This document shows, one piece after another, positions 1-6,317 of a stretch of DNA of 8,884 nt. Location: the NCBI GenBank assembly GCA_017543005.1, contig JAFWEA010000019.1:1-8884 (forward strand), given 5' to 3'. The DNA comes from Solobacterium sp. Its GTDB lineage: Bacteria > Bacillota_I > Bacilli_A > Erysipelotrichales > Erysipelotrichaceae. How positions within the stretch are numbered: the first letter of the stretch is position 1; each line of letters starts with the position of its first letter. A program made the position numbers and the translations under genes. The notes under the pieces are model-generated. The model ran no database searches. It was given only the letters and a program-made list of their open reading frames with translations, and was not told where the DNA came from.

Positions 1-181
1 CATGAACTGCTGCAGTCTGGTGAAGTCCGGCCAGCTGTACTTGATGCCGACGACATTCGGACATTCCGCCGCGACTGCCTCAGCCACAGCCGGAGAGATA
101 TCATTCACCGCATTCTGCGGAATGGCATAGAGATAAACCGGGAAGTCTGCCAGCACGGACGATGCCGTAAAGCTTTTTCAT
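1..181 (-). pseudogene. DapA/NanA-family aldolase/lyase, internally deleted and frameshifted, runs off the left edge
   Basis: An ATG at 181-179 overlaps the coaD stop as ATGA and has an AAGGAG ribosome binding site 8 bases upstream, inside the coaD tail. It opens with MKKLYGIV, a beginning typical of N-acetylneuraminate lyase/dihydrodipicolinate synthase family proteins. That frame ends after 26 codons at a TGA (103-101) with no further family resemblance. From about position 153 to the window edge a different frame reads LADFPVYLYAIP, then PNVVGIKYSWPDF, which matches the middle of this family: the YxxP active-site tyrosine segment and the GIK segment with the Schiff-base lysine. The family normally has roughly 100 residues between these two parts. 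I infer a deletion of about 300 bases, not a multiple of three, with its junction near 160-153. KYS after GI resembles sialic acid lyases more than DapA proper, but the substrate cannot be told. An assembly error is the main alternative. Confidence 0.65.
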
Positions 182-672
182 CTGTACTTCTCCTTCAGCT
201 GACGGATCACCCGGTCAGCGATCTCCGGCGGCAGCAGTCTTGTCACATCCCCGTCATTCAGGGCGATTTCCTTGACCACCGAAGAGCTTAGGAACGAGTA
301 ATCCGGCCGGGCAATGAAGAACAGCGTTTCGATCTTATCATTGAGCATCAGGTTGGCTGTTGCCTGCTGCAGTTCATATTCATAGTCGGAAACCGCACGG
401 ATTCCGCGGACGATTGCCCCGCAGCCGATCTTGCCGGCATAGTCAACGGTCAGGCCGCTGCCGATCATGACGGTAATATGATCATGGTTGGGCAGTGCGG
501 CAATGCTTTCCTCAATCATTTCTTTTCTCTCTTCAGCGGTAAAGACGCAGGTTTTGCGCGGATTCTGCATGATCAGGACAACCAGTTCATCGAACATGCG
601 GCTGGCCCGCTCGATGACATCAAGGTGTCCGGTGGTGATGGGATCGAATGTTCCCGGGTAACAAGCTTTCAT
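178..672 (-). CDS. coaD: Phosphopantetheine adenylyltransferase
   Basis: CoaD transfers the AMP part of ATP to 4'-phosphopantetheine, giving dephospho-CoA and pyrophosphate, the fourth step of cytosolic CoA synthesis. The 164-residue length is normal for the family. Visible signatures of the nucleotidyltransferase fold are GTFDP (residues 7-11), the HxGH-type motif as TTGHLDVI (13-20), the VRGIR segment (88-92) followed by DYEYE, and YSFLSSSVVKE (125-135), which is the ISSTxVR-like ATP-binding loop. The ATG at 672-670 is preceded by AGGAGG with 8 bases between, and this ribosome binding site sits in the last codons of rsmD, whose stop lies only 3 bases upstream. The gene is thus co-transcribed and probably coupled with rsmD, a pairing also found in Bacillus (ylbH-coaD). 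CoaE, the enzyme for the next step, lies at the other end of the window in a separate operon. Confidence 0.97.
   Translation of the reverse strand: MKACYPGTFDPITTGHLDVIERASRMFDELVVLIMQNPRKTCVFTAEERKEMIEESIAALPNHDHITVMIGSGLTVDYAGKIGCGAIVRGIRAVSDYEYELQQATANLMLNDKIETLFFIARPDYSFLSSSVVKEIALNDGDVTRLLPPEIADRVIRQLKEKYR
190..195 (-). promoter_or_regulatory. Ribosome binding site of the broken lyase gene
   Basis: AAGGAG on the minus strand, inside the last codons of coaD, lies 8 bases before the ATG at 181-179. With the ATGA overlap of stop and start it indicates that the lyase was translationally coupled to coaD. It is the main support for reading MKKLYGIV as a true start and not a chance ORF. Confidence 0.6.
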
Positions 673-675
673 GAT

Positions 676-1233
676 TCAGTCCTCCTGACAGATGTAATAG
701 CGGATACGGGTGATGCCGTATACCGCATCTTTATGAAACCGGATCGATGCTGTATCCTCCGGCTGCGGATCTTCTTTTAATGATTCAATGACTACCCGGG
801 CGCCCGGGTTCAGCAGCTGATATTCCTCCAGCAGTCTCAGGATCCTATCGTTTTCCTGTCTGGCATAGGGCGGATCCAGATAGACCAGATCGAACTTCTT
901 CCCCTCCCCATGCAGGATACCCAGGGCGGATACTGCTTTGGTGCAGAGAACACGGCTGCGCTCCCCGGCCTTCAGTGATGCAATGTTGTTCCGGATGACG
1001 CGGACTGCTTCCCGGCTGCTGTCGACAAACACCGCCTGGTCCATGCCCCGCGACAGGGCTTCCAGGCCGATCGCCCCGCTGCCGGCATAAAGATCAAGCA
1101 CTGCCCCGCCGGCAAAGAAACCACCCAGGGAAGAAAACACCGCCTCCCTGACTTTATCCAGGGTGGGCCTGGTCGCATCGCCTTTCAGGGTTTCGAGTTT
1201 CCGCGAGGAATACTCGCCGGCCACGATCCTCAT
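676..1233 (-). CDS. rsmD: 16S rRNA (guanine(966)-N2)-methyltransferase
   Basis: RsmD uses S-adenosylmethionine to methylate N2 of G966 (E. coli numbering) of 16S rRNA in the assembling 30S subunit. The 185-residue protein has the family's N-terminal stretch MRIVAGEYSSRKL and TRPTLDKVREAVFSSL (21-36). Next come the SAM-binding motif I, VLDLYAGSGAIGLEALSRG (45-63), and the catalytic N-methyltransferase motif IV as DPPY (120-123). Its ATG overlaps the stop of the upstream ftsW-like gene as ATGA, and coaD starts 3 bases beyond its own TGA, so all three are translated from one message. The rsmD-coaD neighbourhood is common in Firmicutes. No sign of decay. A related rRNA N2-guanine methyltransferase is the only real alternative. 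Confidence 0.95.
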   Translation of the reverse strand: MRIVAGEYSSRKLETLKGDATRPTLDKVREAVFSSLGGFFAGGAVLDLYAGSGAIGLEALSRGMDQAVFVDSSREAVRVIRNNIASLKAGERSRVLCTKAVSALGILHGEGKKFDLVYLDPPYARQENDRILRLLEEYQLLNPGARVVIESLKEDPQPEDTASIRFHKDAVYGITRIRYYICQED

Positions 1234-2453
1234 TCAATTTCACCCCGTTTGTACTGGCAGATGACTGCCTGGGCAATGCCGATGGCGCACATCAGCGACA
1301 GTGTCGAGGAACCGCCGGCCGAGATCATCAGCAGCGGCACACCGGTCAGCGGAATGAGCCCGGTCACGCCGCCGATATTGAAAATACTGTGGACAACAAT
1401 ATACATGGCCGTTCCGGTCAGGATAATCCGGCCCTTTTCACTCTTCATCTTCCAGGCATACTGCAGCAGCCGCCAGACAATCAGGCAGTACGGGATAAAG
1501 ATCATCAGGAAGCCGACATACCCGAGTTCCTCAACCACAATCGCCAGGATAAAGTCCGTATTGGCAGCCGGGAAGCGGGTATATTTACGCACCGAGTTGC
1601 CAAAGCCCAGTCCCGTCAGCCCGCCGGTCGCAAACGATACCAGCCCGTTGATCAGCTGATAACCGGTATTGTACTGGTCGACGAACGGATTGATCGAAGA
1701 CAGAATGCGGTTGATCTGATACTTCTGCAGCGGCAGATGATTGATCAACCCTTCGCCCCATGGTGTCAGCATGAACAAAGCCAGCGCAAACAGCGAACCG
1801 ACAACTGTAGCCAGACCCCGCTGGAACTTCCGCATCTGCGGATGGGCCGGGATCTCCACGCAGACAAAGCCGATGACCGCCATAACCGCCATGGAACCCA
1901 GGTCTCTCTGCAGGATCAGCACGATGAGCATGTATCCGACAACAAAGATTGCCGGCCGCTGCAGCATCGCCCAGTCCGTCGGAAAACGTCTCCTGATATC
2001 GCCGCAGTACGCTGCCACGACGAGAATGATCATGATCTTGGAGAATTCCGATGGCTGGATGGAAATATCCACGCTGGAAATCGGCACACGGATCCACGCC
2101 TTGGCGCCGCCGACCGCCGGGAACAGCAGGCATGCCAGCAGCAGGATGCCCATCAGGATGGCCAGCATCGGAAAGTTTTCACTCTGCAGATAACGGGTAT
2201 TGAAGTGGCCGGCCAGCCAGTTCATTGCGGCAAGGCCGCCGGTCAGGAAGACCACCTGCTTGGCCACGGTAAACAGCAGATACCAGGTCCGCCCGTCCGC
2301 AATGCCCATCGAGGCACTGGCAATCATAAGCAGACCGAAAAGCGCCAGAAACCAGATGCTCCGGTTGATCAGAACATCATGTTCCGGCGGCAGACTGAGA
2401 AAAAACCGGCGTCTGCGCGGGGCAGACTTCTGTGTGTTGTCAATGGATGTCAT
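1230..2453 (-). CDS. ftsW: SEDS-family peptidoglycan polymerase, FtsW type (RodA less likely)
   Basis: This is an integral membrane glycosyltransferase that polymerises lipid II into glycan strands, working with a class B penicillin-binding protein at the septum (FtsW) or along the side wall (RodA). From the ATG at 2453 it is 407 residues with about ten hydrophobic segments and a basic cytoplasmic start (RRRR at 13-16). SEDS marks are GGAKAWI (115-121), QPSEFSKI (133-140), QRDLGS (182-187), the large loop ending in NTDFILAIVVEELG (298-311) with the conserved TDF aspartate at 300, and NIGGVTGLIPLTGVPLLMISAGGSS (359-383). NIGGVTG favours FtsW. A longer reading from 2525 exists but has no ribosome binding site and would overlap the def promoter, so 2453 is preferred. 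The stop overlaps rsmD by ATGA. Substitutions: FPAAN before TDF where many members have LPEAH, and ISAGGSS for ISYGGSS. Confidence 0.85.
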   Translation of the reverse strand: MTSIDNTQKSAPRRRRFFLSLPPEHDVLINRSIWFLALFGLLMIASASMGIADGRTWYLLFTVAKQVVFLTGGLAAMNWLAGHFNTRYLQSENFPMLAILMGILLLACLLFPAVGGAKAWIRVPISSVDISIQPSEFSKIMIILVVAAYCGDIRRRFPTDWAMLQRPAIFVVGYMLIVLILQRDLGSMAVMAVIGFVCVEIPAHPQMRKFQRGLATVVGSLFALALFMLTPWGEGLINHLPLQKYQINRILSSINPFVDQYNTGYQLINGLVSFATGGLTGLGFGNSVRKYTRFPAANTDFILAIVVEELGYVGFLMIFIPYCLIVWRLLQYAWKMKSEKGRIILTGTAMYIVVHSIFNIGGVTGLIPLTGVPLLMISAGGSSTLSLMCAIGIAQAVICQYKRGEIE

Positions 2454-2463
2454 ATACGGAACA

Positions 2464-2492
2464 ATTGTACCATACCCGCAGACTTCCGTAAG
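2464..2492 (-). promoter_or_regulatory. Extended -10 promoter of the ftsW-rsmD-coaD operon
   Basis: The minus strand reads TGGTACAAT, a TGn-extended -10 with the hexamer TACAAT at 2469-2464. The -35 region is poor (TTACGG with a 16-base spacer). Transcription should start near 2457, only about 4 bases before the chosen ATG at 2453. There is no ribosome binding site before that ATG, so the message would be nearly leaderless. The -10 contains part of a small palindrome, ACAATTGT. The promoter is divergent from that of def. Confidence 0.5.
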
Positions 2493-2509
2493 CCTGCATA
2501 GTTTAACTT

Positions 2510-2537
2510 TTGACATGCCAGACAATTCTGCTAGAAT
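2510..2537 (+). promoter_or_regulatory. Sigma-A promoter of def
   Basis: A perfect -35 TTGACA (2510-2515), a 16-base spacer and TAGAAT (2532-2537), the latter extended by TGC directly upstream. The expected start is near 2543-2545, giving a leader of about 14 bases that begins almost at the GAGGT ribosome binding site (2545-2549). This is one of the best promoter matches in the window and suggests strong constitutive expression. Confidence 0.8.
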
Positions 2538-2557
2538 AACAGACGAGGTAAAAAAAG

Positions 2558-3124
2558 ATGCTTATTAATAATGATACGATTATCAAGGATACTGACCCGA
2601 GAATCCGGATGAAGTCCAAACCGGTCAGCCTGCCGCTTTCTGATGAAGACAAGCAGCTGCTGATCGATATGTATACATACGTCAAGGAGTCCACCGATCC
2701 CGAACTGGCCGAGAAAAAGAACCTGCGGCCGGCCGTCGGCATCAGCGCCATCCAGCTCGGCATTCCGAAACAGCTGACTGCGGTCATCGTCAGGGAACTC
2801 GACAAGAACGACAATGAAGTTGTCTATGAATACATGCTGGCCAATCCGCGGATTGTGTCCTCTTCCGTGCAGAAAGCCTATCTGGAAAGCGGCGAAGGCT
2901 GCCTTTCCGTGGCCGAGGAACATGCCGGCTATGTCGTGCGCAGCGCCCGGGTCACCGTCCAGGGCTATGATCTTCTGACGGATCAGAAAATCACCATCCG
3001 GGCCCGCGGGTATCTCGCCATCGTGCTCCAGCATGAACTGGATCACTTCACCGGTACCCTGTTCTACGATCACATCAATGCCGGCAATCCGTTCCCGAAG
3101 GTTGCCGATGCGGTTGTCATCTGA
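2558..3124 (+). CDS. def: Peptide deformylase (type 2)
   Basis: Def is a cytosolic Fe2+/Zn2+ hydrolase that removes the formyl group from the initiator methionine of new proteins as they leave the ribosome. All three family motifs are present in the 188-residue protein: motif 1 as GISAIQLG (61-68), motif 2 as EGCLS (113-117) with the metal ligand Cys115, and motif 3 as QHELDH (158-163) with ligands His159 and His163 and catalytic Glu160. The 40-residue segment before motif 1 and the insertion between motifs 1 and 2 fit the longer type 2 enzymes of Gram-positive bacteria. The ATG follows GAGG by 9 bases and a strong promoter. rnjA lies 109 bases downstream on the same strand with its own promoter. 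The usual length and intact motifs leave little doubt. Confidence 0.97.
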   Translation: MLINNDTIIKDTDPRIRMKSKPVSLPLSDEDKQLLIDMYTYVKESTDPELAEKKNLRPAVGISAIQLGIPKQLTAVIVRELDKNDNEVVYEYMLANPRIVSSSVQKAYLESGEGCLSVAEEHAGYVVRSARVTVQGYDLLTDQKITIRARGYLAIVLQHELDHFTGTLFYDHINAGNPFPKVADAVVI

Positions 3125-3130
3125 GAACCC

Positions 3131-3159
3131 TTTTTATCGTTTTTAATTCATGCTATAAT
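3131..3159 (+). promoter_or_regulatory. Extended -10 promoter of rnjA with U-rich leader
   Basis: TGCTATAAT gives a perfect -10 (3154-3159) with the TGn extension. The -35 is weak (TTTTTA at 3131-3136 with a 17-base spacer). Transcription from near 3166 would make a leader of about 67 bases, rich in U up to about 3200, before the GAGG ribosome binding site at 3220-3223 and the ATG at 3234. No terminator hairpin separates def from this promoter, so readthrough from def is also likely. Confidence 0.6.
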
Positions 3160-3233
3160 CTGTTTGATATTTAAAGCTTTTACTTTTTATTCTTTTATCA
3201 AGATTCACGCATCAACAGCGAGGTTTATAATCT

Positions 3234-5033
3234 ATGACTCAAAACAAAGCCGCAGGCACCGGGCGGGCTGTCCGTTATTCCAGAGTGCCTGAACCGGATT
3301 TCGAAAAGAATTCCATCAACCGGCGGACCGACACTTTAGTCTATGCCCTTGGCGGACTTGGTGAAGTCGGCAAGAACATGTACTGCATCGAACACGATGA
3401 TGAAATCATCATCATTGACTGCGGTGTCCTGTTCCCCGAAGACGAACTCATGGGTGTCGATTACGTCATTCCGGATTTTACATATCTGGTCAAGAACCAG
3501 GCAAAGATCAAGGCCCTGATCATCACGCACGGCCATGAAGACCACATCGGCGGGATTCCCTTCTTCCTGCAGTCCATCCATCTCAAGCAGATCTACGCCC
3601 CGCGCTTTGCCAAGGCGCTGATCGAAAAGAAACTGGAGGAACACCGTCTGTCCCGTTCCGTCAAAATCGTGGAGATTGACGGTGACAGCCGGGTGCGCAC
3701 GAAGAACTTCAGTGTCGGCTTCTTCAATACCGTGCATTCCATCCCGGACTCCCTGGGTGTCCTGATCAATACCCCGAACGGCCGGATTGTCGAAACCGGT
3801 GACTTCAAGTTTGACCTGACCCCGATCGGCATTCAGTCCGATTATCAGAAGATGGCCTATATCGGCCAGATCGGCGTCACCCTGCTCATGAGTGACTCCA
3901 CCAACTCCGGTGTCCCGGGCTTCTCGATTTCCGAAAAGCGGGTGGCCGCTTCGATCGTTGATCAGATGCGCCGCACCCCGGGCCGGCTGCTGGTCTCCAC
4001 CTTCGCGTCCAATGTCCTGCGGCTCAACCAGATTCTGGAGGCCGCTGTCCAGTGCAACCGAAAAGTGGCAGTCTTCGGCCGTTCCATGGAAAACGTCGTT
4101 GAAATCGGCAAGCGCATGGGCGTCATCAAGATCCCGGAAAGCAGCTTCATTTCCGGCAATGAACTCAACACCCTGCCGGCCAACCGGATCTGCATTGTCT
4201 GCACCGGCAGCCAGGGTGAGCCGCTCGCGGCCCTGAGCCGGATTGCCAACGGCACCCACCGGTTCATCAAGATCATTCCGGGTGATACGGTGCTCTTCTC
4301 CAGCAATCCGATTCCCGGCAACGGTGTCTCCGTTTCCGCGGTTGTCAACCAGCTGACCCGGGTTGGTGCTAACGTCATTACGAATTCACCGCTGACCTCC
4401 TTCCATACGACCGGACACGCGCCGGTGGAAGAGCAGAAGCTCATGCTGAACCTGATCAAGCCGAAGTACTTCATGCCGGTGCACGGTGAATACAAGATGC
4501 TGGTTCAGCACGCCGCCACGGCCGAGGAAACCGGAGTCCCGAAAGAACGGCATATGATCTGCGCCAACGGCGATATTGTCGTACTGCGCAACGAGGAATG
4601 CTTCATTGCCAATGAGCGCATCCAGACCGATGCCATCTACGTCGACGGCAACGATGCCAGCGGCCTGTCCACCTCGGTTATCAAGGACCGCCAGATCCTG
4701 GCCAACAACGGCATGGTGGCCGTCATCGTCACGATTGACAGCCGCTACAACAAGATCCTCTGCCGGCCTTCCCTGGTTTCCCGCGGATTTGTCTATATCA
4801 AGGATTCCCAGACCCTGCTCAAGGAAGCCGAACTGGTTGTCTATGATGCCCTGAAGAAAAAGATGCTGCAGCGCACCACCTTTGGGGAACTGAAGAATAC
4901 GATCCGCTCATGTCTCGAGCCGTTCCTCTATCAGCGGACCAACCGCAACCCGATTGTCATTCCGGTTATCCTGAACCAGAAGGCAGCCATTGCGGAGATT
5001 CAGTCTAGAGCCGCCCACACCAGACGGCAGTAA
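3234..5033 (+). CDS. rnjA: Ribonuclease J1 (beta-CASP metallo-beta-lactamase nuclease)
   Basis: RNase J1 is a cytoplasmic 5'-to-3' exonuclease and endonuclease with a central role in mRNA turnover and RNA maturation in Firmicutes. The 599-residue protein starts with about 30 basic residues of extra tail, then the metallo-beta-lactamase domain. The metal site is HGHEDH (99-104), with His168 in TVHSIPDS and Asp190 in ETGDFKFD. The beta-CASP insert covers roughly residues 220-380 and includes TGSQGEP (324-330). Then come TTGHA (392-396) and PVHGEY (415-420) with His417. The C-terminal domain ends near 599. The complete HxHxDH motif marks it as the catalytic J1 type; the J2 paralogue often has a degenerate site. 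Length exceeds B. subtilis J1 (555) mainly through both tails. It follows def, as in Bacillus, but rpoY is missing between them. It ends at a strong terminator. Confidence 0.96.
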   Translation: MTQNKAAGTGRAVRYSRVPEPDFEKNSINRRTDTLVYALGGLGEVGKNMYCIEHDDEIIIIDCGVLFPEDELMGVDYVIPDFTYLVKNQAKIKALIITHGHEDHIGGIPFFLQSIHLKQIYAPRFAKALIEKKLEEHRLSRSVKIVEIDGDSRVRTKNFSVGFFNTVHSIPDSLGVLINTPNGRIVETGDFKFDLTPIGIQSDYQKMAYIGQIGVTLLMSDSTNSGVPGFSISEKRVAASIVDQMRRTPGRLLVSTFASNVLRLNQILEAAVQCNRKVAVFGRSMENVVEIGKRMGVIKIPESSFISGNELNTLPANRICIVCTGSQGEPLAALSRIANGTHRFIKIIPGDTVLFSSNPIPGNGVSVSAVVNQLTRVGANVITNSPLTSFHTTGHAPVEEQKLMLNLIKPKYFMPVHGEYKMLVQHAATAEETGVPKERHMICANGDIVVLRNEECFIANERIQTDAIYVDGNDASGLSTSVIKDRQILANNGMVAVIVTIDSRYNKILCRPSLVSRGFVYIKDSQTLLKEAELVVYDALKKKMLQRTTFGELKNTIRSCLEPFLYQRTNRNPIVIPVILNQKAAIAEIQSRAAHTRRQ

Positions 5034-5050
5034 ACCCCGCATAGACAAAA

Positions 5051-5082
5051 AAAGCCCGTATCCATCGATACGGGTTTCTTTT
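5051..5082. terminator. Bidirectional intrinsic terminator between rnjA and hsp20
   Basis: CCCGTATC (5055-5062) pairs with GATACGGG (5067-5074) across the four-base loop CATC, giving an 8-bp stem. On the plus strand TTTCTTTT follows, and on the minus strand a T7 run follows. It can therefore end both rnjA and the converging hsp20, whose stop codon is 5 bases from it. Confidence 0.9.
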
Positions 5083-5086
5083 GTAA

Positions 5087-5509
5087 TTAGAGAATGCTGA
5101 TGAACTTCTTCTCTTCTGCTTCCTTCTTCTCCGCTGTCGGGATCTCAACGGTCAGTGTGCCGTTGTTGAAGGATGCGTGCACATCGGTTTCACGGATGGC
5201 GTCACCGACATAGAAGCTTCTGCTGACCGAGCCTCTGTAACGCTCCTGCCGCAGAATGTTTCCCTTGGCGTCCTTTTCTTCCTGCGTATCATTGTGTTCC
5301 GCATGGATGGTCAGGTTGCCGTTGTACAGGGAAATTCTGATGTCTTCCTTCGCATAGCCCGGCAGATCAATATCAAGCAGATATTTGCCGTCTTTTTCGC
5401 GGATGTCCGTGCGCATCAGAGCGCTGGCAGAATTGAAGCTGCTGCCGTTGAACATGGAATCAAACATATCATCAAACAAACTTTTTCTTTCTGGTAAATA
5501 TCTCATCAT
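5087..5509 (-). CDS. Small heat-shock protein, Hsp20/alpha-crystallin family
   Basis: Small heat-shock proteins are ATP-independent holdases: oligomers in the cytosol that bind unfolding proteins and pass them to the DnaK and GroEL machines. The 140-residue protein has a short N-terminal arm with LFDDMFDSMF (11-20) and an alpha-crystallin domain from about 32 to 124. Domain landmarks are DIDLPGYAKEDI (46-57), ERYRGSVSRSFYV (89-101) and GTLTVEIP (117-124). After a charged Lys/Glu stretch it ends in ISIL, the I-x-I anchor used for oligomer assembly, here at the very end. Two consecutive ATG codons could start it. AGAGG lies 7 bases from the first, so 5509 is chosen, but 5506 is equally possible. 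It is a one-gene unit with its own CIRCE-controlled promoter and shares a terminator with rnjA. Confidence 0.95.
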   Translation of the reverse strand: MMRYLPERKSLFDDMFDSMFNGSSFNSASALMRTDIREKDGKYLLDIDLPGYAKEDIRISLYNGNLTIHAEHNDTQEEKDAKGNILRQERYRGSVSRSFYVGDAIRETDVHASFNNGTLTVEIPTAEKKEAEEKKFISIL

Positions 5510-5549
5510 TACTACACCTCTTTCTCAGCCATCATCCGGCCGCACTTAT

Positions 5550-5577
5550 ATGATAGCGCGATTATTAGCACTGTCAA
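5550..5577 (-). promoter_or_regulatory. Sigma-A promoter of hsp20
   Basis: The minus strand shows a perfect TTGACA -35 (5577-5572), a 16-base spacer and TATCAT as -10 (5555-5550). The expected start is near 5543, giving a leader of about 34 bases. The -35 lies within the CIRCE element, so a bound repressor would block RNA polymerase directly. Confidence 0.8.
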
Positions 5578-5591
5578 CACCTAAGTGCTAA
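5565..5591. promoter_or_regulatory. CIRCE element, probable HrcA operator
   Basis: TTAGCACT (5565-5572) and AGTGCTAA (5584-5591) form an inverted repeat. Together with the adjoining bases they match the CIRCE consensus TTAGCACTC-N9-GAGTGCTAA in length, spacing and sequence. The single deviation is the innermost pair, G and A where the consensus has C and G. HrcA, the repressor known to bind CIRCE, is not encoded in this window. The element covers the -35 of hsp20, implying repression at normal temperature and release under heat or misfolding stress. Confidence 0.9.
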
Positions 5592-5696
5592 TATTTTTAC
5601 CGATTGATATACGATAAACTGAGTGAAATGCAGATATTGTGCATATTTATCAGCCTTTTAGAGTCTGGCAGATGAACCGATTAATTGCCAAATTGT
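5592..5696. other. Gap between the MBL-fold gene and the hsp20 operator
   Basis: This AT-rich stretch of 105 bases between the hydrolase stop and CIRCE contains no open frame with a ribosome binding site and no strong terminator. Only ATGCA and TGCAT around 5628-5644 could form a short 5-bp hairpin. Readthrough of the hydrolase operon into hsp20 is therefore possible. Confidence 0.5.
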
Positions 5697-6317
5697 TTAT
5701 CCGCGGTACGGTTCCATGGTCCAGATGCCGGGGTGATCCTCCACCGTCAGTTTGCAGTCCGGGCAATGCTCGGCCGGGATGGTCTTTCTGACATCATCGA
5801 TATGGGCGATCACATCATAGCCGCCGGCCGCGCTGCGGAAATGCATCAGCACAGCAGTCTTCGGGGCTGTATCCCGGATGATCTTTTCAGCCTGGACGGC
5901 ATCAATGGTAAAGTATCCGCCGACCGGGATCAGGATCAGGTCTGCCCCTTTGAGGGCTGCCGTTTCCTCATCGGTCAGAGGCCGGCCGATATCACCGTAA
6001 TGAATGACCGAAAAATCATCTGCCTGCAGTCTGCGGATGACATTCATGCCCCGCTTGGTGCCGCCGGCATCATCGTGCGGTACAGTGATTTCCGTCATGA
6101 CAAACGGATTCGCCGGACCGTCTTTCCGCAGGTGCACCAGATGGACCGCATTGTGGTCCGCATGCCCGTGTGAGCAGTAGACCGCATCGGCGCAGAGATC
6201 CGCCGGCAGGTCCACCCCCGGCACACTGCCGGTTTCATACGGGTCAAAGACAACCTGATAGCCGTTGGCTGCCGTGATTCTGAAGCAGGAGTGTCCGAAA
6301 TACTCAAGTACTGTCAT
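5697..6317 (-). CDS. Metallo-beta-lactamase-fold metal-dependent hydrolase (UlaG/YtkL-like)
   Basis: The 206-residue protein belongs to the small UlaG-like branch of the metallo-beta-lactamase superfamily; its substrate is not known to me. The N-terminal YFGHSCFRI (6-14) is typical of that branch. The metal-binding residues are His50, His52, Asp54 and His55 in HGHADH, His81 in VPHDD, Asp109 in HYGDIG, and His159 in LMHFRS. IPVGGYFTID (130-139) is also a family signature. The start follows AAGGGG by about 9 bases and lies 2 bases past the dnaI stop, so it is the last gene of the coaE-dnaB-dnaI unit. No clear terminator follows; there is only a weak 5-bp hairpin near 5628-5644. Members near UlaG act as lactonases, but no such activity can be claimed here. 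Confidence 0.88.
   Translation of the reverse strand: MTVLEYFGHSCFRITAANGYQVVFDPYETGSVPGVDLPADLCADAVYCSHGHADHNAVHLVHLRKDGPANPFVMTEITVPHDDAGGTKRGMNVIRRLQADDFSVIHYGDIGRPLTDEETAALKGADLILIPVGGYFTIDAVQAEKIIRDTAPKTAVLMHFRSAAGGYDVIAHIDDVRKTIPAEHCPDCKLTVEDHPGIWTMEPYRG

Noticed and set aside
2461..2468. ACAATTGT palindrome as an operator
   Set aside because: Eight bases are too short to call, and half of it is explained by the -10 hexamer.
1389..2501. 370-codon plus-strand open frame opposite the ftsW-like gene
   Set aside because: It is rich in Gln, His, Arg and Asp as expected from the antisense of a membrane protein gene, has a GTG start without a ribosome binding site, and shows no recognisable domain.
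2454..2525. Longer N-terminus of the SEDS protein from ATG at 2525 or 2516
   Set aside because: The 24 extra residues do not resemble SEDS proteins, neither ATG has a ribosome binding site, and the segment overlaps the def promoter.
3164..3193. Second rnjA promoter, TTGATA with TATTCT
   Set aside because: The -10 matches poorly and the spacer is 18 bases, and the TGCTATAAT just upstream is far better.
3336..4259. 307-codon minus-strand open frame opposite rnjA
   Set aside because: It is an antisense shadow of a strongly conserved gene, with composition mirroring rnjA codon bias and no promoter or ribosome binding site.
5628..5644. Hairpin as terminator of the MBL-fold gene
   Set aside because: The stem is only 5 bp, AT-rich, and without a proper T-run.
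5685..6173. 162-codon plus-strand frame opposite the MBL-fold gene
   Set aside because: It is a shadow with no ribosome binding site, and the minus-strand frame has all the metal-site motifs.
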